Source: Cellvibrionales bacterium (lineage in GTDB: Bacteria > Pseudomonadota > Gammaproteobacteria > Pseudomonadales > JAHEIH01). Taken from it: 54,622 nt of DNA. The stretch spans positions 8,749 through 63,370 of the forward strand of contig JAHEIH010000028.1 in assembly GCA_024639455.1 (NCBI GenBank), in the 5' to 3' direction. A program made the translations under genes and the position numbers. This document shows, one piece after another, positions 1 to 9,783 of the stretch. Under the pieces are notes generated by a model. It had not been told where the DNA came from, did no database searches, and was given only the letters and a program-made list of their open reading frames with translations. Position 1 is the first letter of the stretch. Each line of letters starts with the position of its first letter.

Positions 1-122
1 AATTGCGCCCCACAGTGTGGTGCGTCTTCTTACAACAATCAAGGCTGCAATACGCCCCGAGAATTGCGCCCCACATTGTGGTGCGTCTTCTTACAACAAT
101 CAAGGCTGCGCTACGCCTCGAG
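1..122 (-). repeat. Two tandem 61-base direct repeats with a tRNA-Pro-like 5' half
   Basis: Bases 1-61 and 62-122 are the same 61-base unit with four differences (57/61 identical). Read on the minus strand, each unit begins with CTCGRGGCGTA and ends its conserved start with GCAGCC. That closely matches the first 17 or so bases of bacterial tRNA-Pro. After that the unit departs from a tRNA and carries a short GC-rich inverted repeat around CCACA/TGTGG. A tRNA-Pro gene commonly follows the MerR gene downstream of ihfA in pseudomonads, so an intact tRNA-Pro may lie just beyond base 1. No complete tRNA can be folded inside the window. The relation to tRNA is inferred from sequence likeness and position. 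Confidence 0.75.
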
Positions 123-163
123 TCTTTACTTGAGCTAAAATATGCCGCCAGGAAAGGACGCGC

Positions 164-192
164 ATAATACACAATAAAGCAGGTTGTGTGAA
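164..192 (-). promoter_or_regulatory. Stable-RNA-type sigma-70 promoter reading left into the tandem repeats
   Basis: On the minus strand TTCACA (bases 187-192) and TATTAT (164-169) are separated by exactly 17 bases. Each hexamer has one mismatch to the sigma-70 consensus. The -10 box is followed at once by GCGCG, the GC-rich discriminator typical of stringently controlled tRNA and rRNA promoters. Transcription would start near base 157 and run into the tRNA-Pro-like repeats. An AT-rich 7-bp hairpin lies at 203-224; nothing else is recognised between this promoter and the MerR stop codon. Confidence 0.6.
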
Positions 193-257
193 CACTTGGG
201 GATAAAATTAGCAGGAAAATTTTAGCGGCTATATAAATACAAATAAGCCAAGCGGGG

Positions 258-614
258 CTAGGCTTTGAGAACCTTCATCAACTCTTCGAGTTCGGCAATG
301 GTTTGCTTGATAAGCTGGCGACTTTGGCTGCTATCACTCTTACTGCTGTCGCCTTCTAACCGCTGTCGCGCGCCGCAAATGGTAAAACCTTCATCGTATA
401 AGAGTGCGCGAATCTGGCGAATCATGATAACGTCTTGGCGCTGATAGTAGCGTCGATTACCACGACGCTTAGTCGGTGACAGCTGGGGAAATTCCTGCTC
501 CCAATAGCGCAACACGTGGGGTTTAACTGCGCACAATTCACTGACTTCGCCAATAGTGAAGTACCGTTTGCCGGGGATTACCGGAAGTTCGTCGTTATGA
601 CTCGGTTCCAACAT
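258..614 (-). CDS. MerR-family transcriptional regulator (ihfA-linked)
   Basis: This 118-residue protein has a MerR-type winged helix-turn-helix at about residues 18-57, with the sequence features [19 protein letters not shown] and RRGNRRYY. It ends with a short predicted coiled coil (residues 95-118) instead of a metal or ligand binding domain. It belongs to the small, functionally undefined MerR group found directly downstream of ihfA in many Gammaproteobacteria. Its ATG lies inside the end of ihfA (20-base overlap), so the two are probably translationally coupled and share the pheST-ihfA transcript. No target operator or effector can be deduced. Confidence 0.9.
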   Translation of the reverse strand: MLEPSHNDELPVIPGKRYFTIGEVSELCAVKPHVLRYWEQEFPQLSPTKRRGNRRYYQRQDVIMIRQIRALLYDEGFTICGARQRLEGDSSKSDSSQSRQLIKQTIAELEELMKVLKA

Positions 615-897
615 AGGTCTCTACTCGCGCCTTGAGTTTTTGACCTGGCTTAAACGTCACCACGCGGCGGGCAGAGATAGGAATCTCTTCTCCGGTTTTG
701 GGGTTACGGCCAGGACGCTGTCCTTTATCACGTAGGTCGAAGTTGCCAAATCCAGACAACTTGACCTGCTCATTGCTTTCTAGGGCGATGCGAATCTCTT
801 CAAAAAACAGCTCGACGATTTCCTTTGCTTCGCGCTTGTTAAGCCCGAGCTCTTCAAACAGTCGATCGGCCATTTCGGCCTTAGTTAATGCTGTCAT
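595..897 (-). CDS. ihfA: Integration host factor subunit alpha
   Basis: IHF alpha pairs with IHF beta to bend DNA sharply at specific sites in replication, recombination and sigma-54 transcription. The protein has 100 residues, the usual family length. It shows the HU/IHF fold with the N-terminal start [20 protein letters not shown] and the DNA-inserting arm carrying GRNPKTGE near residues 63-70. The gene follows pheT with three bases between them, the order known from E. coli and Pseudomonas (pheS-pheT-ihfA). It overlaps the MerR gene downstream. Confidence 0.98.
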   Translation of the reverse strand: MTALTKAEMADRLFEELGLNKREAKEIVELFFEEIRIALESNEQVKLSGFGNFDLRDKGQRPGRNPKTGEEIPISARRVVTFKPGQKLKARVETYVGTES

Positions 898-900
898 TCC

Positions 901-3291
901 TTACGCCCTCAGAACTGCTTGGAAGGTGTCACCCAAGTGCGCCACGATGTTGTTAATCGCCGTGTTGACATCGTCATCTTGCAGGGTACGATGCTGATCT
1001 TGGAAGATCAGGGCAAGCGCCAAACTGCGCATACCAGGCTCAACGCCTTTTCCTTCGTACACATCAAACAGACGCGCAGACTTGAACAAATTTCCACCAA
1101 TTTTGCTAATTTCATTAAGAATAGTCGAAGAGGGTATGGTGTTGTCAACTAACAAGGCTAAATCCCTGCGAATTTCAGGGTATTTTGATAACTCTTTGAA
1201 TGCTGGCAACTTCGCTTCGACAATTTGTGAAAGGCGCAATTCTACCATGACCACCCGACGACTCAGATCCAACGCCGCCTGTACGCTGGGGTGAATGGTA
1301 CCGATGAATCCGACATGCTCACCGTTGCGTGTGATCTCGGCGCACTGGCCAGGGTGCATGCCATCGCGCTGGGCCGGGGTAAAAGCAAACTCGTTAGCTG
1401 CGCCAGTTAACGCTAGCAAGGATTCGAGATCGCCTTTTAAATCGAAGAAATCCACCGTAGCGGTACCGCCGTGCCAAGAATCGTTTTGATTGTTACCGCA
1501 AGCGGCAAAGGCAAGCATAGGCTCTTGTACTAACCCACCGGCACTGGGCACAAAACGCAAACCACTTTCAAACACGCGTACACGGCTGCGCTGGCGATTG
1601 AGGTTATGTCGAATGGTGGCAACCAGGCCGGGCAACAAACTGCTGCGCATGGCAGCCATGTCAGCTGAAATAGGATTGGCCAAGGTCACAGCCTGTACTG
1701 AGGGATCAAAGATCGCCTGTAGTTTTGGCTCGATGAAGCTGTAGGTGATCGCTTCGCGGTAATCGCGCGACACCAAGTGGCGGCGCAAGTGTCGCAGCTC
1801 TAATTGATTTTCTGGTTTGGCCTGTAGTGATAAACGGGCCCCCAAGGAGGTAACAGGCAAGTTGTTGTAACCGTAGATACGCGCCAGCTCTTCCAGTAAG
1901 TCCGCTTCAATCGAAATATCGAAACGGTAACTGGGCACCTCTACCATCCAGCCTTCGTCATTGGCCGTAACGCCGAGGCCCAAGCGGGTTAAGATCTCTT
2001 CCACTTGGCCGTCTTCTATCGTCAGCCCCAGCAGGCGACCAATCTGGCTACGACGCAGGGCCACCGCCGGCTTACTCGGCAAGTGGGCTTCGCTCACTTG
2101 CTCGACGATGGGGCCTGCCTGGCCACCAACGATATCCAACAACAACTGGGTAGCGCGTTCCATGGCATCGCGTTGCAAAGCGAAGTCGACACCACGCTCA
2201 TAGCGGTGTGAAGAATCCGTGTGCAAGCCGTAATTACGCGCCTTACCAGCGGCTAATTCGGGTGTAAAGAAGGCCGACTCAAGAAATAGGTCGGTGGTAC
2301 TATCGCTAACCGCGCTCTCTGCGCCGCCCATAATACCTGCCATTGCCAGTGCACGGCTGCGATCGGCGATCACACAAGTGTTGCTCGCCAGGGTCACTTG
2401 CTGATCATCCAACAACGTCAGTTCTTCTGCTTCGTTGGCGTAACGTACCACGATACCACCGTCCAGCTTTTTGAGGTCGAAGGCGTGCATGGGCTGACCC
2501 AGCTCTAACAGAATATAATTAGTCACGTCGACCACCGGATCGATACTGCGCAGACCGCTGCGGCGTAACCGCTCAACCATCCACATCGGACTGGCGGCGG
2601 TAATATCGATATTGCGGATCACACGACCGAGATAGCGTGGGCAGTAGTCGGGAGCGTCGATTTGAACGCTAAACGTTTCGTCCATGCTGGCCGGCACGGC
2701 CTCAATAACGGGCTGGCATACATCGGATTGATTAAGCACACCCACTTCACGGGCGATACCTTTCACGCTCAAGCAATCACCGCGATTGGGGGTCAGATCG
2801 ACCTCGATCAATTGATCATTTAATTGCAGGTAGTCGCGCAAGTCGGCACCGACAGTGGCGTCGAGGGGTAATTCCATGAGGCCTTCATTGGCGTCGGAAA
2901 TCTGCAACTCGGCCTCGGCGCACAACATGCCGAATGACTCAACACCACGCAACTTAGCCTTTTTAATTTTGAAGGGTTTGCCATCGTCTCCAGGGGGCAA
3001 TAATGCACCCACCACAGCGAATGGGACCTTAATGCCGGGGCGGGCATTAGGCGCACCGCAAACGACTTGGAACTGTTCGTTACCATTGCTCACAGTACAA
3101 ACGCGCAAACGATCGGCTTCCGGGTGCTGGATGGCGTCGACGATTTCGCCCACAACCACACCACTAAACTCACCGGCAACGGGCTCGACGGCGTCTACTT
3201 CAAGGCCTGCCATAGTAATCTGGGCGACCAATTCGTCGGTGTTGATGCTGGGGTTTACCCACTGTCTCAACCACGCTTCACTTAATTTCAT
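901..3291 (-). CDS. pheT: Phenylalanine--tRNA ligase beta subunit
   Basis: The beta subunit of the alpha2-beta2 synthetase binds tRNA-Phe and edits mischarged Tyr-tRNA-Phe. The ATG at 3291 gives 796 residues, the normal size, starting MKLSEAWLRQWVNPSI. An in-frame extension to 3411 is out of family character and runs into pheS, so it was not used. Visible domains are the N-terminal EMAP-like tRNA-binding domain (about 40-150, HPEADRLRVC), the B3/B4 editing domain, the B5 domain, and a C-terminal ferredoxin-fold anticodon-binding domain in the last 95 residues. It sits 16 bases behind pheS. Confidence 0.98.
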   Translation of the reverse strand: MKLSEAWLRQWVNPSINTDELVAQITMAGLEVDAVEPVAGEFSGVVVGEIVDAIQHPEADRLRVCTVSNGNEQFQVVCGAPNARPGIKVPFAVVGALLPPGDDGKPFKIKKAKLRGVESFGMLCAEAELQISDANEGLMELPLDATVGADLRDYLQLNDQLIEVDLTPNRGDCLSVKGIAREVGVLNQSDVCQPVIEAVPASMDETFSVQIDAPDYCPRYLGRVIRNIDITAASPMWMVERLRRSGLRSIDPVVDVTNYILLELGQPMHAFDLKKLDGGIVVRYANEAEELTLLDDQQVTLASNTCVIADRSRALAMAGIMGGAESAVSDSTTDLFLESAFFTPELAAGKARNYGLHTDSSHRYERGVDFALQRDAMERATQLLLDIVGGQAGPIVEQVSEAHLPSKPAVALRRSQIGRLLGLTIEDGQVEEILTRLGLGVTANDEGWMVEVPSYRFDISIEADLLEELARIYGYNNLPVTSLGARLSLQAKPENQLELRHLRRHLVSRDYREAITYSFIEPKLQAIFDPSVQAVTLANPISADMAAMRSSLLPGLVATIRHNLNRQRSRVRVFESGLRFVPSAGGLVQEPMLAFAACGNNQNDSWHGGTATVDFFDLKGDLESLLALTGAANEFAFTPAQRDGMHPGQCAEITRNGEHVGFIGTIHPSVQAALDLSRRVVMVELRLSQIVEAKLPAFKELSKYPEIRRDLALLVDNTIPSSTILNEISKIGGNLFKSARLFDVYEGKGVEPGMRSLALALIFQDQHRTLQDDDVNTAINNIVAHLGDTFQAVLRA

Positions 3292-3307
3292 GTCTTTTCC
3301 CTTTTGC

Positions 3308-4345
<1,038 letters not shown>

Positions 4346-4373
4346 CTATGGATTTTTCTTACAACAGGCAGAG

Positions 4374-4410
4374 AAAAAAATAGGGAAAGAGCTTTCACCC
4401 CTTCCCTATT
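4374..4410 (-). terminator. Intrinsic terminator/attenuator between rplT and pheS
   Basis: On the minus strand a perfect 9-bp stem, AATAGGGAA with TTCCCTATT, encloses a 14-base loop and is followed by seven T residues (bases 4374-4380). This is a classic Rho-independent terminator placed after rplT and before pheS. In E. coli the same gap holds the pheM attenuator. Here it could end the infC-rplT transcript, or act as a conditional attenuator. Confidence 0.85.
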
Positions 4411-4433
4411 CGAACTACACAAGTCGTTTTGAC

Positions 4434-4790
4434 TTAGGCCAGCGCTGATTTCGCTTGCCCTACTACAGCAGCGAAGGCAGCCTTGTCGTGAACGGCCAGG
4501 TCAGCCAGTACGCGACGGTCCAGTTCAATGTTGGCTTTCTTCAGGCCATCGATCATGCGGCTGTAGCTCAGGCCGTTGGCGCGAGCGCCCGCATTGATAC
4601 GAGCAATCCACAGAGCGCGGAAGGTACGTTTCTTAGCGCGACGGTCGCGGTAAGCATACTGACCAGCTTTGGTGACGGCTTGTTTGGCTACACGGAATAC
4701 ACGCGAACGTGCACCATAGTAACCTTTGGCTTGTTTCAAAATTTTCTTGTGACGACGGCGTGCAACCACACCACGTTTTACGCGAGGCAT
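4434..4790 (-). CDS. rplT: 50S ribosomal protein L20
   Basis: L20 is a 23S rRNA-binding assembly protein of the large subunit. At 118 residues it matches family length. The very basic N-terminal half begins [20 protein letters not shown], followed by the conserved [17 protein letters not shown] region. It follows rpmI by 32 bases. In E. coli L20 represses its own operon by binding the rpmI translation start; the same gene order suggests similar feedback, but the pseudoknot was not modelled. Confidence 0.98.
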   Translation of the reverse strand: MPRVKRGVVARRRHKKILKQAKGYYGARSRVFRVAKQAVTKAGQYAYRDRRAKKRTFRALWIARINAGARANGLSYSRMIDGLKKANIELDRRVLADLAVHDKAAFAAVVGQAKSALA

Positions 4791-4822
4791 ATAAGACTCC
4801 TAATTCTCTGGTGGATTGACGC

Positions 4823-5017
4823 TTAGTTCAAGCGCAACATACGATCGACCAACACCTGATCCGACTTGTGGATCGCGGTGCAACCACGCAGCTGACGCTT
4901 ACGCTTGGTGGTCATCTTAGTAAGAATGTGGCTCTTATAGGCGCATTTACGCTTGAAGCCGTTACCGGTCTTCTTGAAGCGCTTTGCAGCCCCACTGTGT
5001 ACTTTCTGCTTAGGCAT
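4823..5017 (-). CDS. rpmI: 50S ribosomal protein L35
   Basis: L35 is a 64-residue basic protein of the large subunit, with the typical start [20 protein letters not shown] and the Lys/Arg-rich middle. The ATG is preceded by GCGGAG at normal spacing. Its 5' untranslated region holds a small inverted repeat (GAATC/GATTC) and lies just past the infC terminator hairpin, so the gene is reached by read-through or by its own promoter. Confidence 0.98.
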   Translation of the reverse strand: MPKQKVHSGAAKRFKKTGNGFKRKCAYKSHILTKMTTKRKRQLRGCTAIHKSDQVLVDRMLRLN

Positions 5018-5090
5018 TTTTAAAACTCCGCATTTGCAGCCGAATCATTTGATTCGCTTCATGTTTAATAAACAAAAGTAGTTGTACAAC

Positions 5091-5127
5091 AAAAAAAGCA
5101 AGGCCCTTCGGGTTGAAGGCGCCTTGC
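5091..5127 (-). terminator. Intrinsic terminator after infC
   Basis: On the minus strand bases 5127-5098 form a GC-rich hairpin: GCAAGGC and the following GCCTTC pair back with GAAGG and GCCTTGC around a short loop. Seven T residues follow (5097-5091). It lies 18 bases past the infC stop codon and before rpmI, so it should separate or modulate expression of infC from rpmI-rplT. Confidence 0.88.
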
Positions 5128-5144
5128 TTTCCTTCAATGTGTCG

Positions 5145-5669
5145 CTACTTTTTCTTTTTGGGGGCCAATACCATGGTGAGCTGTCGACCTTCCATTTTTG
5201 GAAATTGCTCAACAGACCCATATTCGGCTAAGTCAACTTCGACTCGCTTTAAAAGCTCCATGCCGATCTCTTGGTGGGCTAACTCACGACCGCGATAACG
5301 CAGCGTGACTTTCGCCTTATCCCCATGCTCAAGGAAACGTATCAGGTTGCGTAGTTTTACCTGATAATCCCCTTCTTCCGTCCCTGGGCGAAACTTAATT
5401 TCTTTAACCTGAGTGCGCACTTGGTTTTTCTTGGCAGCAGCGCGTTGTTTTTTCTGTTCAAACAACACTTTGCCGTAGTCCATTACCTTACAAACAACGA
5501 CGTCACCATCGGACATTTGTACTAGGTCTAAGCTCGCTTCTTCCGCAGCAGCCAAGGCCTCTTTAATAGACACAATACCGACCTGTTCACCATCGGCACC
5601 AATCAAACGTACTTGTGACGCTTCGATCTGATCATTGATCAGATGCTTTCCTTTTTTTGCTGACTTAAT
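5145..5669 (-). CDS. infC: Translation initiation factor IF-3 with an AUU start codon
   Basis: IF-3 binds the 30S subunit, prevents premature 50S joining and checks the start codon. With the start taken at the ATT at bases 5669-5667 the protein has 174 residues, beginning (M)[20 protein letters not shown]; this matches the E. coli N-terminus. A GAGG ribosome-binding site lies 8 bases upstream. Starting at a later TTG would delete about 20 conserved residues. An AUU start is the known basis of IF-3 autoregulation, because IF-3 itself discriminates against it. The C-terminal domain carries [18 protein letters not shown] and ends MVLAPKKKK. The gene sits 33 bases behind thrS. Confidence 0.96.
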   Translation of the reverse strand: MKSAKKGKHLINDQIEASQVRLIGADGEQVGIVSIKEALAAAEEASLDLVQMSDGDVVVCKVMDYGKVLFEQKKQRAAAKKNQVRTQVKEIKFRPGTEEGDYQVKLRNLIRFLEHGDKAKVTLRYRGRELAHQEIGMELLKRVEVDLAEYGSVEQFPKMEGRQLTMVLAPKKKK

Positions 5670-5702
5670 TGCAATTTCCTCAAGTTAATGTGCTACGCGC
5701 AC

Positions 5703-7613
5703 CTAACGGCCGTATCGCGTCACGTCTTGGTCAAGAAGATCAGTCAATGCTTCAATTGAGATAGCACCGAGGTCTTCACCCGCACGTGTGCGAACAGCCA
5801 CTGTATTGTTTTCTACTTCTTTGTCGCCTATCACCAAGTGATAGGGAACCTTGTTAATCGTGTGCTCGCGAATTTTAAAGCCGATCTTCTCATTTCTCAA
5901 GTCCGCAACCGCCCTAAATCCACGTTTTTTCAACGTTTCTTCAAGATTTTTGCAATAATCGGCTTGTTTATCGGTAATATTGAGCACTACCGCTTGCACC
6001 GGAGCCAGCCAAGTGGGGAAAGCGCCCTCGTAGTGCTCGATCAAAATCCCGATAAAACGTTCGAACGATCCGAGCACCGCGCGGTGCAACATTACCGGCA
6101 CTTGGCGCGAGCCATCCTCGGCGACAAACTGCGCATCTAAGCGGCCTGGCATCGAGAAATCAACCTGAATAGTACCCAACTGCCAAACCCGGCCAATGCA
6201 GTCCGACAACGAAAATTCGATCTTGGGACCATAAAAGGCGCCCTCACCGGGCAGTTCTTGCCACGCCAAACCTTTGCTATCCAGCGCATCGGCCAAGGCC
6301 TTTTCGGCCTTATCCCAAATCTCGTCGCTACCAACACGCTGCTCGGGGCGAGTCGACAGGCGATAGATCACTTCGCTAAAACCAAAGTCGGCATAAACTT
6401 CATGCAGCATATCGATAAATGCACTGACTTCAGACTGAATCTGATTTTCAGCACAGAAAATGTGTGCGTCGTCCTGCACGAAACCGCGCACGCGCATAAT
6501 GCCGTGCAGCGAACCCGAAGGCTCATTGCGGTGACACGAACCAAATTCCGCCAAGCGCAAGGGCAGGTCACGGTAGCTCTTCAAGCCCTGATTGAACACC
6601 TGAATGTGACAGGGACAGTTCATAGGCTTAATGGCAAACTGGCGATCTTCAGTACTGATCGAGAACATGCCATCGGCGAATTTATCGGCGTGTCCGCTGC
6701 GTTGCCACAGGCTGTAATCCACCACCTGCGGCGTTTTAATTTCTTGATAGCCCCACTCGCGCTGTTTCTGGCGCATGTAACTTTCAATGGTCTGATAGAT
6801 AGACCAGCCTTTAGGGTGCCAAAACACCATCCCGGGCGCCTCTTCCTGCATATGAAACAGGTTAAGTTTTTTACCGATCTTACGGTGATCGCGTTTTTCG
6901 GCTTCCTCCAGGCGAGTCAGGTATCCCTTTAATTCTTTCTTGTTACGCCACGCCGTACCGTATACACGCTGCAGCATCTCGTTCTTCGAGTCGCCACGCC
7001 AGTAGGCGCCAGCCACCTTCATCAACTTGAACACACCGAGCTTACCGGTGCTAGGCACGTGCGGGCCGCGACACAGGTCCATCCAACTGCCCTGCTTATA
7101 TATAGAAATCTCTTCGCCCTCGGGAAGATCCTGAATGATTTGCACCTTGTAGTGCTCACCCATCTCGCGGAAGGTCTTCACCGCCAAGTCGCGGCTCATC
7201 ACAACGCGCTCTAATGGCAGGTCATCTTTTACCAACTCTTCCATGCGCTGCTCAATTTTCGCCAAATCTTCGGGCGTGAAATTGTGGCCCGTGGCAAAAT
7301 CGTAATAGAAACCATCATCGATGACGGGACCAATGGTGACCTGTACGCCAGGGAAGAGTTCTTGCACGGCCTGGGCAGTCAAGTGCGCGGTAGAGTGGCG
7401 GATAATCTCCAATCCCTCTTCATCGCGCTCGGTAATGATCGACAACTGGGCGTCGCTTTCCATGATGAACGAGGTATCGACCAACTCACCATCAACCCGC
7501 CCTGCGACCGCGGCTTTGGCTAAACCGGGACCAATAGAGAGCGCGACATCAGCGATGCTTACAGGGTTGTCGAAGGGGCGTTGACTGCCATCGGGGAGCG
7601 TAATTACGGGCAT
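5703..7613 (-). CDS. thrS: Threonine--tRNA ligase
   Basis: ThrRS charges tRNA-Thr and hydrolyses mischarged Ser-tRNA-Thr. The start [17 protein letters not shown] at 7613 gives 636 residues and matches the family N-terminus; a longer in-frame start adds 12 unlikely residues. Domains in order are TGS (1-60), the editing domain with its HxxxH motif (HSTAH, about residue 73), the class II core with the zinc cysteine in MNCPCH and motif 2 around [11 protein letters not shown], and a C-terminal anticodon-binding domain. It heads the translation gene block and is divergent from the LolA-like operon, 191 bases away. Confidence 0.98.
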   Translation of the reverse strand: MPVITLPDGSQRPFDNPVSIADVALSIGPGLAKAAVAGRVDGELVDTSFIMESDAQLSIITERDEEGLEIIRHSTAHLTAQAVQELFPGVQVTIGPVIDDGFYYDFATGHNFTPEDLAKIEQRMEELVKDDLPLERVVMSRDLAVKTFREMGEHYKVQIIQDLPEGEEISIYKQGSWMDLCRGPHVPSTGKLGVFKLMKVAGAYWRGDSKNEMLQRVYGTAWRNKKELKGYLTRLEEAEKRDHRKIGKKLNLFHMQEEAPGMVFWHPKGWSIYQTIESYMRQKQREWGYQEIKTPQVVDYSLWQRSGHADKFADGMFSISTEDRQFAIKPMNCPCHIQVFNQGLKSYRDLPLRLAEFGSCHRNEPSGSLHGIMRVRGFVQDDAHIFCAENQIQSEVSAFIDMLHEVYADFGFSEVIYRLSTRPEQRVGSDEIWDKAEKALADALDSKGLAWQELPGEGAFYGPKIEFSLSDCIGRVWQLGTIQVDFSMPGRLDAQFVAEDGSRQVPVMLHRAVLGSFERFIGILIEHYEGAFPTWLAPVQAVVLNITDKQADYCKNLEETLKKRGFRAVADLRNEKIGFKIREHTINKVPYHLVIGDKEVENNTVAVRTRAGEDLGAISIEALTDLLDQDVTRYGR

Positions 7614-7804
7614 AATTTTTGTCCTGTCTTCAGTGGTAACCCACACCAAGGGCTACGTGAGTGTGGCACAGGCGTAAAGACCCGTGCGGCGTGAAAGGGT
7701 GGCATCGTAATTGTTCTGCATCAACAAGTAAAGTTATCGCCCGCAGTGGGGCTGCATTACGCGCCATAAGCCGCTACTATTAAACAATAATAAGGAGAAT
7801 ACCT

Positions 7805-8554
7805 ATGCGAGTCTGGATATCCGCCAGTTGGCTTTTCCTAGCGATGATATCGCCTTTAGCGGCGGCCATAGAGGCGCGCGACATTGTCGCCAGCGCCATG
7901 GACCGTTGGCGTGGTAACAGCTCTATCGGTGAGATGCGAATGACCATCCATCGCCCCGACTGGGAGCGTAGCATTAGCCTAAAAACATGGACATCAGGAC
8001 TCGACCAGTCACTGATCCTGGTGACCGCTCCGGCCAAGGACAAGGGTAACGCCACCCTCCTCGACGACCAACAGCTGTGGTCGTATTCACCGAAAATCAA
8101 CCGCGTCATTAAAATACCTAGCTCGATGATGAGCCAGAGCTGGCTGGGCAGCGACTTTTCTAACCGCGACATCACCAAAAGCACAGAAATTCTCGATCAA
8201 TACGATTTTTCCCTACTTGCCACTAGCCGCGCTGGGCAGCACGACAACTATACCATTGAAGCCATTCCCCACGCCGATGCGCCCGTAGTATGGGGCAAGG
8301 AAATATTGGTGGTACGCGACGACTTCGTCATGCTCAAGCAGGAGTACTACGACCAAGACATGGCGCTGGTTAAAACCCTCGACACGCTCGCCATCGATAC
8401 CTTCGACGGCCGCCCCGTCGCCAGCCATAGGCGTGTAAGCGAGATCGAGAAACCCGATCAATGGACTGACATAGAAGTGCTCAGCAGTCAATTTGATGTC
8501 GATCTTCCCGCCAGCACCTTTACCCTCAGTCATTTGCGGAGCGTTGGGCGCTGA
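7805..8554 (+). CDS. LolA-like outer-membrane lipoprotein-sorting family protein
   Basis: The 249-residue protein has a clear signal peptide (MRVWISASWLFLAMISPLAAA) and no lipobox cysteine, so it should be a soluble periplasmic protein. Motifs such as ERSISLKTW, DKGNATLLDDQQLWSYSP and LGSDFSNRDI match the LolA-fold group often annotated outer membrane lipoprotein-sorting protein (COG2834-like). That fold carries acyl chains across the periplasm. It opens a five-gene operon: TAAGGAG lies 6 bases before the ATG, and its stop overlaps the next ATG (ATGA type). Its substrate is unknown; the context suggests it hands a lipid or lipoprotein between the permeases and the beta-barrel. Confidence 0.82.
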   Translation: MRVWISASWLFLAMISPLAAAIEARDIVASAMDRWRGNSSIGEMRMTIHRPDWERSISLKTWTSGLDQSLILVTAPAKDKGNATLLDDQQLWSYSPKINRVIKIPSSMMSQSWLGSDFSNRDITKSTEILDQYDFSLLATSRAGQHDNYTIEAIPHADAPVVWGKEILVVRDDFVMLKQEYYDQDMALVKTLDTLAIDTFDGRPVASHRRVSEIEKPDQWTDIEVLSSQFDVDLPASTFTLSHLRSVGR

Positions 8555-9783
8555 TGCCACTGAGCCTTCGACTTGCTTGGCGCAACCTTTGGCGCCACCA
8601 GCGCCGCACGTGGTTGACGGTGGCGGCGATGGCGCTGTGCAACACCCTATTGATTTTCATGATAGGCCTGCAAGCAGGCAGCTACCTCACCATGCTAAAC
8701 AACAACCTTGCGGTGTTCAGCGGCCACTTGCAAGTACAGCACCGCGATTACCACGACCAACCCAAGCCACGCTTTAGTGTGGCCAATGGGGTGGCACTCG
8801 CAGCGCGACTAAGGCAACTTCCAGAAGTCAGTGGCGCCGCCGCTCGTGGCATGGGCTTCGCGCTGCTGTCGAGCGACAAGCGAAGTAAGGCAATGCAGGT
8901 AATTGGTGTCGAAGCGGAGTATGAAGCTAGCGTTTCAAGTATCCCCGGTACCTTGCGCGAAGGCCAATACCTGTCCGCCGACACCCCCAACGGGGTTTTA
9001 TTGGGGCAGCGCAGTGCCAACCACCTCAAAGCCAATATAGGCAGTGAAATAACCCTACTTGGTAGCGGCCGAGACGGCTCATTCGCCGCCAGTGTGCTCA
9101 CCGTCGTGGGCATCGTCGACAGCGGCATGGAAGAGTTCGATCGCAACACCGTTTTTATCAGGCTAAGTGACTTTCAAGACATTTTCAGCTACGGCGATGA
9201 GGTGAGCCATATCGCTTTGCTCAGTGCTTCAATTTTCGAGGTTGCAAATACCCAGGCCGCGATCGATGGGCTTATCGCCGATCGAGAAACATTACGCAGC
9301 CTCGACTGGGATGTCCTTATGCCCGGTCTAAAGCAAGCCATCCAATCTGACATCGCTAGCGCGCTGTTCATTTACACGGTGCTGATTATCGTGGTGGTCT
9401 TTAGCGTGCTGAACAACCAACTGATGGCGGTACTGGAGCGGCGCAAGGAATACGGCATATTGCTATCGCTAGGCGTTGCCCATCGCCGCCTGATAGGACT
9501 GCTGTTCACCGAAACAGCCCTATTGGCACTGCTTGGCCTGCTGGTCGGCATTGCGCTTGGCGGCGCGCTCAACGAATACTTCGCCATCGTCGGGGTGCAA
9601 TTTGCGGGTATGGAAGAAATGGGTGAAAAATTTAACTTACCGGCCCGCATCCACCCCATCACGCATCCGCTCACCCTATTGGCCGGACCAATTATCGTCT
9701 TTATTGGCAGTGTCTTCGCCGCGCTTTACCCTGCCATCAAACTGCGACATTTGAACCCCGTCTCCGCGAGGGCCGGCCTATGA
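8554..9783 (+). CDS. FtsX/MacB/LolCE-type ABC transporter permease 1
   Basis: This 409-residue membrane protein begins MPLSLRLAWRNLWRHQRRTW, the amphipathic start typical of FtsX-type permeases. It has one membrane helix at about 20-40, a large periplasmic domain (about 45-265), then three C-terminal helices (about 270-395). The cytoplasmic loop RRKEYGILLSLGVAHRRLIG is the coupling region for the ATPase. It overlaps the LolA-like gene and the second permease by 1 and 4 bases. These permeases usually use mechanical force to extract a substrate from the inner membrane, as LolCE does. Confidence 0.9.
   Translation: MPLSLRLAWRNLWRHQRRTWLTVAAMALCNTLLIFMIGLQAGSYLTMLNNNLAVFSGHLQVQHRDYHDQPKPRFSVANGVALAARLRQLPEVSGAAARGMGFALLSSDKRSKAMQVIGVEAEYEASVSSIPGTLREGQYLSADTPNGVLLGQRSANHLKANIGSEITLLGSGRDGSFAASVLTVVGIVDSGMEEFDRNTVFIRLSDFQDIFSYGDEVSHIALLSASIFEVANTQAAIDGLIADRETLRSLDWDVLMPGLKQAIQSDIASALFIYTVLIIVVVFSVLNNQLMAVLERRKEYGILLSLGVAHRRLIGLLFTETALLALLGLLVGIALGGALNEYFAIVGVQFAGMEEMGEKFNLPARIHPITHPLTLLAGPIIVFIGSVFAALYPAIKLRHLNPVSARAGL

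Noticed and set aside
1-122. The tandem repeats as a CRISPR array
   Set aside because: The two 61-base units are directly adjacent without unique spacers, and no cas genes are nearby.
4374-4400. GTG-started leader peptide before pheS
   Set aside because: It has only two Phe codons, begins within the terminator stem and continues without a stop into pheS, unlike pheM.
6258-6932. Long open frame antisense to thrS
   Set aside because: Its frame is a shadow of the thrS codons, without a ribosome-binding site or recognisable domain.
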